Assembly (NCBI RefSeq): GCF_964340395.1
Contig: NC_135559.1
Location: forward strand, 21,016,611-21,080,610
DNA: 64,000 bases
Direction of reading: 5' to 3'
Source: Glandiceps talaboti
Lineage: Eukaryota > Hemichordata > Enteropneusta > Spengelidae
Shown: in pieces, positions 23,487-37,000 of the stretch
How positions within the stretch are numbered: the stretch's first letter is position 1
Layout of the letters: each line of letters opens with the position of its first letter
Notes under the pieces: generated by a model
What the model was told of the DNA's origin: nothing
What the model saw: only the letters and a program-made list of their open reading frames with translations
Databases searched by the model: none
Program-made: the position numbers and the translations under genes

Positions 23487-26365
23487 AATAGTGAAACTCA
23501 TATAGTACCCCTGACATATTAATAATAGTGAAACTCATATAGTACCCCTGACATATTAATAATAGTGAAACTCATATAGTACCCCTGACATATTAATAAT
23601 AGTGAAACTCATATAGTACCCCTGACATATTAATAATAGTGAAACTCATATAATACCCCTGACATATTAATAATAGTGAAACTCATATAGTACCCCTGAA
23701 ATATTAATAATAGTGAAACTCATATAATACCCCTGACATATTAATAATAGTGAAACTCATATAGTACCCCTGACATATTAATGACAGTGAAACTCATATA
23801 GTACCCCTGACATATTAATAATAGTGAAACTCATATAGTACCCCTGAAATATTAATAATAGTGAAACTCATATAATACTCCTGACATATTAATAATAGTG
23901 AAACTCATATAGTACCCCTGACATATTAATAATAGTGAAACTCATATAGTACCCCTGACATATTAATAATAGTGAAACTCATATAGTACCCCTGACATAT
24001 TAATAATAGTGAAACTCATATAGTACCCCTGACATATTAATAATAGTGAAACTCATATAGTACCCCTGACATATTAATAATAGTGAAACTCATATAGTAC
24101 CCCTGACATGTTAGTAATAGTGAAACTCATATAGTACCCCTGACATATTAATAATAGTGAAACTCATATAGTACCCTTGACATATTAATAATAGTGAAAC
24201 TCATATAGTACCCCTGACATATTAATAATAGTGAAACTCATATAGTACCCCTGACATATTAATAATAGTGAAACTCATATAGTACCACTGACATATTAAT
24301 AATAGTGAAACTCATATAGTACCCCTGACATAATAATAATAGTGAAACTCATATAGTACCCCTGACATACTAATAATAGTGAAACTCATATAGTAACCCT
24401 GACATATTAATAATAGTGAAACATATATAGTACCCCTGACATATTAATAATAGTGACTCATATAGTACCCCTGACATATTAATAATAGTGAAACATATAT
24501 AGTACCCCTGACATATTAATAATAGTGAAACTCATATAGTACCCCTGACATATTAATAAAAGTGAAACTCATATAGTATCCCTGACATATTAATAATAGT
24601 GAAACTCATATAGTACCCCTGACATAATAATAAATATTGAAACTCATATAGTACCCCTGACATATTAATTTTAGTGAAGCTCATATAGTACCCCTGACAT
24701 ATTAATAATAGTGAAACTCATATAGTACCCTGACATATTAATAATAGTGAAACTCATATAGTACCCCTGACATATTAATAAATATTGAAACTCATATAGT
24801 ACCCTGACATATTAATAATAGTGAAACTCATATAGTACCCCTGACATATTAATAATAGTGAAGCTCATATAGTACCCCTGACATATTAATAATATTGAAA
24901 CTCATATAGTACCCCTGACATATTAATAATAGTGAAGCTCATTTAGTACCCCTGACATATTAATAATAGTGAAACTCATACAGTACCCCTGACATATTAA
25001 TAATAGTGAAACTCATATAGTACCCCTGACATATTAATAATAGTGAAACTCATATAGTACCCCTGACATATTAATAAATATTGAAACTCATATAGTACCC
25101 TGACATATTAATAATAGTGAAACTCATATAGTACCCCTGACATATTAATAATAGTGAAACTCATATAGTACCCCTGACATATTAATAAATATTGAAACTC
25201 ATATAGTACCCTGACATATTAATAATAGTGAAACTCATATAGTACCCCTGACATATTAATAAATATTGAAACTCATATAGTACCCTGACATATTAATAAT
25301 AGTGAAACTCATATAGTACCCCTGACATATTAATAATAGTGAAACTCATATAGTACACCTGACATATTAATAATATTGAAACTCATATAGTACCCCTGAC
25401 ATATTAATAATATTGAAACTCATGCAGTACCCTGACATATTAATAATAGTGAAACTCATATAGTACCCCTGACATATTAATAATATTGAAACTCATACAG
25501 TACCCCTGACATATTAATAATAGTGAAACTCATATAGTACACCTGACATATTAATAATATTGAAACTCATACAGTACCCTGACATATTAATAATAGTGAA
25601 ACTCATACAGTACCCCTGACATATTAATAATAGTGAAACTCATACAGTACCCCTGACATATTAATAATAGTGAAACTCATATAGTACCCCTGACATATTA
25701 ATAAAAGTGAAACTCATATAGTACCCCTGATATATTAATAATAGTGAAACTCATATAGTACCCCTGACATATTAATAATAGTGAAACTCATATAGTACCC
25801 CTGACATATTAATAAAAGTGAAACTCATATAGTACCCCTGACATATTAATAATAGTGAAACTCATATAGTACCCCTGACATATTAATAATAGTGAAACTC
25901 ATATAGTACCCCTGACATATTAATAAAAGTGAAACTCATATAGTATCCCTGACATATTAATAATAGTGAAACTCATATAGTACCCCTGACATAATAATAA
26001 ATATTGAAACTCATATAGTACCCCTGACATATTAATTTTAGTGAAGCTCATATAGTACCCCTGACATATTAATAATAGTGAAACTCATATAGTACCCCTG
26101 ACATATTAATAAATATTGAAACTCATATAGTACCCCTGACATATTAATAATAGTGAAACTCATATAGTACCCCTGACATATTAATGATAGTGAAACTCAT
26201 AGTATCCCTGACATATTAATAATAGTGAAACTCATATAGTACCCCTGACATATTAATAATAGTGGAACTCATATAATACCCCTGACATATTAATAATACT
26301 GAAACTCATATAGTACCCCTGACATATTAATAATTCTGAAACTCCTATCATACCCATGACGAATT
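23487..26365. repeat. 37-bp minisatellite array, copy B
   Basis: About 78 units of the same 37-bp family as 14,586-18,050, starting abruptly at the duplication junction. Unit-variant order matches copy A from about 15,290 onward. The first three units differ from copy A. Confidence 0.95.
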
Positions 26366-26426
26366 AATGTAAATTCCAACATCATCAGCAGTGTGAATGT
26401 CAAATATTGTAGTTATCAGCCTAGTG

Positions 26427-26561
26427 CATACATACATACATACATACATACATACGTACATACATACATACATATGTACATACAAACATGTACATACATA
26501 CATGTACATACATACATACATACATACATACATACATACATACATACATACATACATACAT

Positions 26562-26595
<34 letters not shown>
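26427..26595. repeat. (CATA)n microsatellite, copy B
   Basis: The same tract as 18,112-18,276 with one more tetranucleotide. Confidence 0.95.
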
Positions 26596-27160
26596 TGAAA
26601 CTAAATGGTTGTCATGTGAAAAAAGGAGAGAAATAACTCAAAAATATAGATAAATATAATATAATGTGTTTAATTGTTTCAAAGAAAAGGAAAAATAAAC
26701 ATAACTATAAAATAGTCACACAAACACATTCTGTTATGATGAAATATACATAATTATAGAATCTGTTGAAAGTATAACAATTTATGTAATCAATACAAAC
26801 AATAACATGACCCTATAAGGCTTAGACAGGATTACCTATTTGTTCATGGTTATCTTTTTTGTCATAACTTTGTGCCACAAAACTGGGTTTTTTTACATTA
26901 CAAAGATTAATCCAAATCTCAAGTAGGCAGAAAAAAAGTTAGAGTAAATATGCTTGTTAATACACAACTAGATTGTTTAGTATATAAAAAAAGAAAAGAT
27001 GCTACACTACGACACAAACAGGTATTAAATTTTAAAGTCAATGTCTGCCCATGGCAACAACTTTTAACTGAACAATGAATGAGGAACTCGTTTCAACATG
27101 GTAATCACACTTTGACCCTTTAAGTGATACCCTATATTTAGGGTGTAGCTACATAGAGTA

Positions 27161-29633
27161 TGGTGAAATCAGACTATTAACAGTGTTGACTTTGTAAGGT
27201 GAAATCAGACTATTAACAGTGTTGACTTTGTAAGGTGAAATCAGACTATTAACAGTGTTGACTTTGTAAGGTGAAATCAGACTATTAACAGTGTTGACTT
27301 TGTAAGGTGAAATCAGACGATTAACAGTGTTCACTTTGTAAGGTGAAATCAGACGATTAACAGTGTTCACTTTGTAAGGTGAAATCAGACTATTAACAGT
27401 GTTCACTTTGTAAGGTGAAATCAGACTATTAACAGTGTTCACTTTGTAAGGTGAAATCAGACTATTAACAGTGTTCACTTTGTAAGGTGAAATCAGACTA
27501 TTAACAGTGTTCACTTTGTAAGGTGAAATCAGACTATTAACAGTGTTGACTTTGTAAGGTGAAATCAGACTATTAACAGTGTTCACTTTGTAAGGTGAAA
27601 TCAGACTATTAACAGTGTTCACTTTGTAAGGTGAAATCAGACTATTAACAGTGTTCACTTTGTAAGGTGAAATCAGACTATTAACTTAACAGTGTTCACT
27701 TTGTAAGGTGAAATCAGACGATTAACAGTGTTCACTTTGTAAGGTGAAATCACACTATTAACAGTATTCACTTTGTTAGGTGAAATCAGACTATTAACAG
27801 TGTTCACTTTGTAAGGTGAAATCAGACTATTAACAGTGTTCACTTTGTAAGGTGAAATCAGACGATTAACAGTGTTCACTTTGTAAGGTGAAATCAGACT
27901 ATTAACAGTGTTCACTTTGAAAGGTGAAATCAGACTATTAACTTAAAAGTGTTCACTTTGTAAGGTGAAATCAGACTATTAACAGTATTCACTTTGTAAG
28001 GTGAAATCAGACTATTAACTTAACAGCGTTGACTTTGTAAGGTGAAATCAGACTATTAACAGTATTCACTTTGTAAGGTGAAATCAGACTATTAACTTAA
28101 AAGTGTTCACTTTGTAAGGTGAAATCAGACTATTAACAGTATTCACTTTGTAAGGTGAAATCAGACTATTAACTTAACAGTGTTCACTTTGTAAGGTGAA
28201 ATCAGACTATTAACAGTGTTCACTTTGTAAGGTGAAATCAGACTACTAACAGTGTTCACTTTGAAAGGTGAAATCAGACTATTAACAGTGTTGACTTTGT
28301 AAGGTGAAATCAGACTATTAACAGTGTTGACTTTGTAAGGTGAAATCAGACTATTAACAGTGTTGACTTTGTAAGGTGAAATCAGACTATTAACAGTGTT
28401 CACTTTGTTTGGTGAAATCAGACTATTAACAGTGTTGACTTTGTAAGGTGAAATCAGACTATTAACAGTGTTGACTTTGTAAGGTGAAATCAGACTATTA
28501 ACAGTGTTGACTTTGTAAGGTGAAATCAGACTATTAACAGTGTTCACTTTGTTTGGTGAAATCAGACTATTAACAGTGTTCACTTTGTAAGGTGAAATCA
28601 GACTATTAACAGTGTTCACTTTGTTAGGTGAAATCAGACTATTAACAGTATTCACTTTGTTAGGTGAAATCAGACTATTAACAGTGTTCACTTTGTAAGG
28701 TGAAATCAGACTATTAACTTAAAAGTGTTCACTTTGAAAGGTGAAATCAGACTATTAACAGTGTTCACTTTGAAAGGTGAAATCAGACTATTAACAGTGT
28801 TCACTTTGAAAGGTGAAATCAGACTATTAACAGTGTTCACTTTGTAAGGTGAAATCAGACTATTAACAGTGTTCACTTTGAAAGGTGAAATCAGACTATT
28901 AACAGTGTTGACTTTGTAAGGTGAAATCAGACTATTAACTTAACAGTGTTCACTTTGTAAGGTGAAATCAGACTATTAACAGTGTTCACTTTGTAAGGTG
29001 AAATCAGACTATTAACAGTGTTCACTTTGTAAGGTGAAATCAGACTATTAACTTAACAGTGTTCACTTTGTAAGGTGAAATCAGACTATTAACAGTGTTC
29101 ACTTTGTAAGGTGAAATCAGACTATTAACAGTGTTCACTTTGTAAGGTGAAATCAGACGATTAACAGTGTTCACTTTGTAAGGTGAAATCAGACTATTAA
29201 CTTAACAGTGTTCACTTTGTAAGGTGAAATCAGACTATTAACAGTGTTCACTTTGTAAGGTGAAATCAGACTATTAACAGTGTTCACTTTGTAAGGTGAA
29301 ATCAGACTATTAACAGTGTTCACTTTGTAAGGTGAAATCAGACTATTAACTTAACAGTGTTCACTTTGTAAGGTGAAATCAGACTATTAACAGTGTTCAC
29401 TTTGTAAGGTAAAATCAGACTATTAACAGTGTTCACTTTGTTAGGTGAAGTCAGACTATTAACAGCGTTCACTTTGTAAGGTGAAATCAGACTATTAACA
29501 GTGTTGACTTTGTAAGCTGAAATCAGACTATTAACAGTGTTCACTTTGTAAGCTGAAATCAGACTATTAACAGTGTTCACTTTGTAAGGTGAAATCAGAC
29601 TATTAACAGTGTTCAGTTTGAAAGGTGAAATCA
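27161..29633. repeat. 36-bp minisatellite array, copy B
   Basis: Matches 18,842-21,314 unit by unit as far as read, including the TTAAC-insertion variants. Confidence 0.95.
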
Positions 29634-30847
29634 GTTTTCAGTTTGTAATATTAACCAGTCTAATGTATAGACAGTTTTCAGTTTGTAATATTAACCAGTC
29701 TAATGTATAGACAGTTTTCAGTTTGTAATATTAACCATTCTAATGTATAGACAGTTTTCAGTTTGTAATATTAACCAGTCTAATGTGTAGACAGTTTTCA
29801 GTTTGTAATATTAACCAGTCTAATGTATTGGCAGTTTTCAGTTTGTAATATTAACCAGTCTAATGTGTAGACAGTTTTCAGTTTGTAATATTAACCAGTC
29901 TAATGTATTGGCAGTTTTCAGTTTGTAATATTAACCAGTCTTATGTATTGGCAGTTTTCAGTTTGTAATATTAACCAGTCTAATGGATAGACAGTTTTCA
30001 GTTTGTAATATTAACCAGTCTAATGTGTAGACAGTTTTCAGTTTGTAATATTAACCATTCTAATGTGTAGACAGTTTTCAGTTTGTAATATTAACCAGTC
30101 TAATGTATAGACAGTTTTCAGTTTGTAATATTAACCATTCTAATGTATAGACAGTTTTCAGTTTGTAATATTAACCAGTCTAATGTGTAGACAGTTTTCA
30201 GTTTGTAATATTAACCAGTCTAATGGATAGACAGTTTTCAGTTTGTAATATTAACCAGTCTAATGTGTAGACAGTTTTCAGTTTGTAATATTAACCAGTC
30301 TAATGTATAGACAGTTTTCAGTTTGTAATATTAACCAGTCTAATGTATAGACAGTTTATAGTTTGTAATATTAACCAGTCTTACGTATTGGCAGTTTTCA
30401 GTTTGTAATATTAACCAGTCTTATGTATTGGCAGTTTTCAGTTTGTAATATTAACCAGTCTAATGTATTGGCAGTTTTCAGTTTGTAATATTAACCATTC
30501 TAATGTATTGGCAGTTTTCAGTTTGTAATATTAACCAGTCTAATGTTTAGACAGTTTTCAGTTTGTAATATTAACCAGTCTAATGTATAGACAGTTTTTA
30601 GTTCTATATATTAACCAGTCTAATGTATAGACAGTTTTTAGTTCTATATATTAACCAGTCTAATGTATAGACAGTTTTTAGTTTGTAATATTAACCAGTC
30701 TAATGTATAGACAGTTTTTAGTTCTATATATTAACCAGTCTAATGTATAGGCAGTTTTCAGTTTGTAATATTAACCAGTCTTATGTATTGGCAGTTTTCA
30801 GTTTGTAATATTAACCAGTCTAATGTATTGGCAGTTTTCAGTTTGTA
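29634..30847. repeat. 40-bp minisatellite array, copy B
   Basis: About 30 units, one fewer than copy A. It begins about 26 bp after the DDB2 stop codon on the minus strand, so the DDB2 3' UTR would run into it. No AATAAA signal was noticed between the stop and the array. Confidence 0.95.
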
Positions 30848-30872
30848 AGCTAAATATAACTAAGCTATAAAT

Positions 30873-31072
30873 CTAGCATCTCTGTTGAAGCTTGGCAGCA
30901 ATTTTAGCTTTCATAGCGGGATCCATTGGATTATTTGTTTTCCTAGGACGTCGTTGTCTTGGCTGTGACTGCTTTGATTTGGGATCAATTCCTTGTGCTT
31001 TCATTTGTTCCATCAATTCTTTTTGCTTCAGTTCAATATCTGTATCTTCATGCCAGATGAGGACATTGTAAC
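30873..31072 (-). CDS. DDB2: DDB2 exon 10 (terminal, proximal copy)
   Basis: It enters with GT to complete the glycine split from exon 9 (ATGG|GT). It reads YNVLIWHED, then a Lys/Gln/Arg-rich tail ([22 protein letters not shown]) of about 55 residues, ending at TAG. The tail is longer than the human C-terminus. The acceptor is TTTTGTTGCTAAG. Confidence 0.88.
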
Positions 31073-34013
31073 CTTAGCAACAAAAGCAACATGTATATAT
31101 AAACAAGTTAGTAATAATTTGTAATGCCTTGCATTAAATGTACCATTACTCTATTAAAACGACTGTCATGACAAATACATGATTATCTAATGTCCTTGTA
31201 AAAAAACACCGTAAATTCAGAATATCAGTAGTACCATCTAGACATAGGACGTCCTACATTAGGCAGTTTTGAGTCCTACCTGAGGTAGGATAGGTTTGTT
31301 TGTACCTGACCCTATCCTGACCCACTCATGAAAATATGCATTATGACGTAATGAAACTTTGTTTACGTTATTTTGACACACTTTTTTCCATTTTATGGAA
31401 ATGATGTACCCTTAATGTGAGTATATGTTTGCTTACTTTGACATGACCCATTTGTACTAGTACTTCTAATCAGGGTGTATTTGTATCTAACAACATCACT
31501 CACTCTATGTAGCGGTACACAATACAACATTATCCAGAAAGAGAAGATAATTGGCTAAATGGTAGACTTTCTCCCCAGTCCTCGAGAGCATCGTTATTTG
31601 CTGTTTTGTATGTACCAATATCTACCGAATAATTGTACTAGATTATCCCTGTACTGTGGGCCCTCATCGACTACATAGGGTTATAATCATTTCTTGATGT
31701 GTTACTGCTATGCACTATGTTATTGCGACACCCCGACGACTGTTAACACTGTTCAAATTTAGCCTGATGACGGCTTAGTCGATTTGTTTTTGAAAGCCCG
31801 CCCAAAATGACTAAACATGAAGTCCATTGGTTGAAACGATTGATGCCTTAATTGCAATTAGATAACAGTTTGAACTTTTTACAAAACATGGCCCTACTGT
31901 GTTCTTAATTGAATTAAATTCCATACATTCCAAGTAGGGTATCTTTGCTGTGGGCTATTGCATCATGGGAGTCAGAAAAAATAATGTATCATGGTTGCAT
32001 AATGAATATTCATGACTCCTGAGTGCTTATTTCCATTACTGTAAAACATATATCATGAATATTCATTGCACCATGAATACATTATTTCTGCTGACTCCCA
32101 TCATGTAATAGCCCATAGCAAAGATACCCTATAAATGCACAAAATCAACTTGATGCTTCTCTGAAATCACAAGTAATCGTAGATGATATAAAATCATGAA
32201 ATGATTTTCCAGAACCAAAAGTTTATGAAAATGTCTGTATTTCCAGGAGTGGTGTCTCCCTTCAAACAAGTAATACAATAACAGCTATGATTATGATTAA
32301 TAATACTGACAATTACTTATAATAACTATAATATAATAACAATAATATACACTATTATTGCAAATCAAAATCGGAAATTGAGATATGATCCCAGTGACCA
32401 GTTCCGTAGTGTTTAAGCAGGGAGGAAACCAGAGTACCCTAGGAAGACCTGTATTGCTGAAATAAGTCACACAGAGCATCACCCTTCTTACATACAGTAC
32501 CCTGGGAAGACCTGTATTGCTGAATTAAGTCAAACAGAGTATCACCCTTCTTACATACAGTACCCTGGGAAGACCTGTACTGCTGAATTAAGTCAAACAG
32601 AGTATCACCCTTCTTACATACAGTACCCTGGGAAGACCTGTACTGCTGAATTAAGTCAAACAGAGCATCACCCTTCTTACATACAGTACCCTGGGAAGAC
32701 CTGTACTGCTGAATTAAGTCAAACAGAGTATCACCCTTCTTACATACAGTACCCTGGGAAGACCTGTATTGCTGAATTAAGTCAAACAGAGCATCACCCT
32801 TCTTACATACAGTACCCTGGGAAGACCTGTACTGCTGAATTAAGTCAAACAGAGTATCACCCTTCTTACATACAGTACCCTGGGAAGACCTGTATTGCTG
32901 AATTAAGTCAAACAGAGCATCACCCTTCTTACATACAGTACCCTGGGAAGACCTGTACTGCTGAATTAAGTCAAACAGAGCATCACCCTTCTTACATATA
33001 GTAGCCTGGGAAGACCTGTATTGCTGAATTAAGTCAAACAGAGTATCACCCTTCTTACATACAGTACCCTGGGAAGACCTGTATTGCTGAATTAAGTCAA
33101 ACAGAGTATCACCCTTCTTACATACAGTAGCCTGGGAAGACCTGTATTGCTGAATTAAGTCAAACAGAGTATCACCCTAATTCTTACATACAGTACCCTG
33201 GGAAGACCTGTACTGCTGAATTAAGTCAAACAGAGCATAACCCTTCTTACATACAGTACCCTGGGAAGACCTGTACTGCTGAATTAAGTCAAACAGAGCA
33301 TAACCCTTCTTACATACAGTACCCTGGGAAGACCTGTACTGCTGAATTAAGTCAAACAGAGTATCACCCTTCTTACATATAGTACCCTGGGAAGACCTGT
33401 ATTGCTGAATTAAGTCAAACAGAGTATCACCCTTCTTACATACAGTACCCTGGGAAGACCTGTATTGCTGAATTAAGTCAAACAGAGCATCACCCTTCTT
33501 ACATATAGATGTGGCTACAAGTAACAGTGTCTTTAGTGATTAATCTAAAAGACTATTGTTTATGAATGTTTTCAATCATCCATGAAGTTAAATAATGGAG
33601 TAACGGGACACAAGCTGAGTAGATTTGTTTTTTTGGACATACATGTATATTTTGCTGCATATTCAAAGGGTATTTCCAGTTTTCTACTTACTTAATCATC
33701 ACTTGCAATTAACTGAACTCAAACCTGGTATTAAAATATTACTTATAAATGATTTGATGATGTAATTTATTGTATGTATAAAAACAATGCTAATGGCGTT
33801 GTAGCACAACTGTAGTTTTGGAGTCTATGGGTTTTTAAACCAAAAATCCCCTTTTTTTTACCAAAATCACACAGGTGGTAAAATCATTTTGACTTGAACA
33901 ATTTCCCAACTAAACACACAAGGTAATACACCCACCAAATATCATAGCAATCAGTCTGGCAGTTTTTGATTTTAAGTTGTTTACACACACACACACACAC
34001 ACACACGCACGCA

Positions 34014-34073
<60 letters not shown>

Positions 34074-37000
34074 GACAGACACTTTGCCACACCTATAGCA
34101 CTACTGAACCTTATCAGTTCAGTTGTGTTAAAAAAGGAAATCCTTACTATGCAATCAATTGTTCTAACACTGCCAGAAAACAATTGCAATGTCATAGAAA
34201 CCATGCATCGATATTGATATTATACTAGACTTAGAGTAGTTTAATCAAGGTTTTATGTATTACAAGTATTCATTTGAGTAAAACACTTATAAACAAGGTT
34301 GTGCCTCTTAATTACAATCTATCGTACTGGACTTACTGTTGTTTTGAATGGCAACAGTTTTACGTCCTATCCTGAATGCTCTTTCAGCCGACTAATGATC
34401 TAATAACAGGTGGTTGTAGATATATGATTGTAGATTTATTATATGCATGATAATGAGAACTGTTGAGGAATTTTATGTTATGATGTAGTCATTTCCCCTC
34501 GTTCCCCATTTAAAGCAACCAACTACGTCGTGTGTCACCAACTACCTGTCATGTGTCACCAACTATCTGTCACGTGTCACTAACAACCTGTCATGTGTCA
34601 CCAACTACCTGTCATGTTGCACCAGCTACCTGTCATTAGATCATGACCAGTCTGCCTGAAGAAGAGTCCAGGGTAGGATGTCAAAGTGCTTTCACTAAAA
34701 AACAACAGTAAGTCCACTATTAGACTATTCTATTACTAAGTAAACACGTTCCTATAAGTTCCTATATGGAAGTATCATTTGTAGACTCATATCTTGGCAC
34801 ACTTAAGTAAAAGTCTCTAAAATATACTCACCCATTGCAGATGCCAGTACATCACCTGTGTTGTTGAACTTATTCAGCTGCAAACAACAATGGATAAGGA
34901 GAATTTACATTTCACAATTACTTCAATCTCATTAATGATTAAAAAGGACACAAACAGTTCTTGTTTGCGCACAGTGGCAGCCACAACACGTAAAACATAT
35001 TCTTTGAAACTTACTGAGGTGTTGGGCAGATAGAGATGCTATAGGGTCAGACACCATGACTGAAAGCCTTTTGTCTTTGTCTTTATGTTTATCAAGACAA
35101 AGCGATAGAGGTAAATGTGATGTCATCACAACAGGTTTCCTATGAACCCTTGCAGGAATTAATCCATCATGGCTGAACACATGTTAAGTGCCAAAAATCC
35201 TATGTAAGTTGATAGCAGTAATCAATACATAATCATGTACTAAAGGCAGAAATAAGTCTGACAGGATTTTTCCTTTAAGTTGATAGCAGTAATTTACAAG
35301 TGTACTAAAGACAGAAATAAGTCTGACTGGACTTTTCCTTTAAGTTGATAGCAGTAATCAATACACAATCATGTACTAAAGGCAGAAATAAGTCTGACAG
35401 GATTTTTCCTTTAAGTTGATAGCAGTAATCAATACAAGTGTACTAAAGACAGAAATAAGTCTGACTGGACTTTTCCTTTAAGTTGATAGCAGTAATCAAT
35501 ACACGTGTACTAAAGGTAGAAATAAGTCTGACTGGACTTTTCCTTTAAAGTGTACATGCAAAGGTACATACTTTTTTTCGTAATTATGTTTATTTTGGCA
35601 AAAAAATAAAAAGGAAATCGGGTTTGTAATAGTACAATATAATTCTAACACGAGAAATTGCGCGAAAAATGAGGCACTCTCGGCTCAGCCACAGAGCACC
35701 TTCAGGTAAGTACCTCTCATTTGCATATGGATAGGACAGGATTTGGAACTTTATGACGTCAATGCAGGAACACAAACGCGTTCGTCAGTGTATCTTTACA
35801 TGCAAAGCCATTATGGTCGAACCAGAAGGTCAACTTCAAAACCCGTTTTCGCCAGAACCCAACGTTGAATGTTGGTCAGATTCCTCAAGCGTAGAGCAAT
35901 ACACTCCAGCATTAACATCTGATGGTGTGATTTAGCCAAATTCATTCGAACCGACCACTAGCAGTAACGATAGTTCCTCTGGTAGTCAATGAGTGAGGAA
36001 GGTGTGGTCAACCACAGAGACTGAATGACACTGCTTTATAAGGTTTTTTTCCAATGTAAATTTCACAGACAAATGTCGCCATGGCTAGTACACATTATAT
36101 GTAATAGTATACCTGTGTTTAAATATCCACCATGCAAGTTTAGTGCTTGTTTTCTGACTATGCCTTGCTGTCTTGTACCGCGTATTGTTTATGTCCTAGT
36201 GAAGCCGTGTTGTTTATATAAAGTGAAGGCTGTTATCATCGTCCTTTGTTGACATAACTATTCAATGGGTGGAAAACAGCTCCTGCAGACAATGTAATCG
36301 AAACGGAAATTATCTAATATTTCCATACCCATCAAACATACAGAGATCGAATGAGAATGGCTTCAAGAGTTCCCCATAATATTCTCTCAATTTGTTCAAA
36401 TGTAGCATGTGTGGTAACAGTACATTCGATCTATGACCATTCAAAATCTTCGCGAAAGTAGACCAACAAATTCGTTAGAGAAGAACTTTTTGTTTGATAA
36501 CAATCCCTATTGAAAGCTATGTGTACACGTACTTTATTTCATTTTTTACTGCGTTCATTACCATCCACGCAGTGACATGAAGTGGTTTCATCTTCTTTCA
36601 AAGCACGGCCCATGTTCACTGAAGCCGGTCGTACTGTGGTGTATTGTGTATTGTCTCCGACCATTTTTGTTTGAGTTTTTTATGGATAGACATGTCTTAC
36701 GTTGTGAACGTTATTTGACCTGGGAGCGTGAAGCTTAGTGCTAACTCATAGGCATTTGTTTCCCGAGTTATGTCTCAGAATATTTATTTCAGAATACAAT
36801 AAAATGTCGATAATATCATTAATATTGACGTAGTCAGCAAACTATATACGAAAGGGGTAAAATTACACTTGTTTCTTTGATCGCACAGGTTCACTCACTG
36901 CGAAAGAAGACACGTCAGAAGACACAACGTGTCTTCTTTCGCAGTGAGTGAACCTGCGCGATCACAGAAACAAGTGTAATTTTACCCCTTTCATATATAG

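Larger units (their letters stand above)
23487..31765. repeat. 8.3-kb tandem segmental duplication, copy B
   Basis: The junction is exact: TTTAGCCT is followed by AATAGTGAAAC of the 37-bp array at 23,487, whereas at the end of copy B the same TTTAGCCT continues into unique intron sequence (GATGACGG). No extended homology is present at both edges. Near-identity means a very recent event or a haplotype duplicated in assembly. Confidence 0.93.

Noticed and set aside
14586-33507. Regular direct repeats of 36-63 bp that could suggest a CRISPR array
   Set aside because: Units are contiguous with no unique spacers, there are no cas genes, and the DNA is eukaryotic. They are minisatellites.
35753-35935. 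60-codon frame inside the TTAA transposon as a captured gene
   Set aside because: No recognised domain, no splice support; may be remnant coding of the element but cannot be shown.
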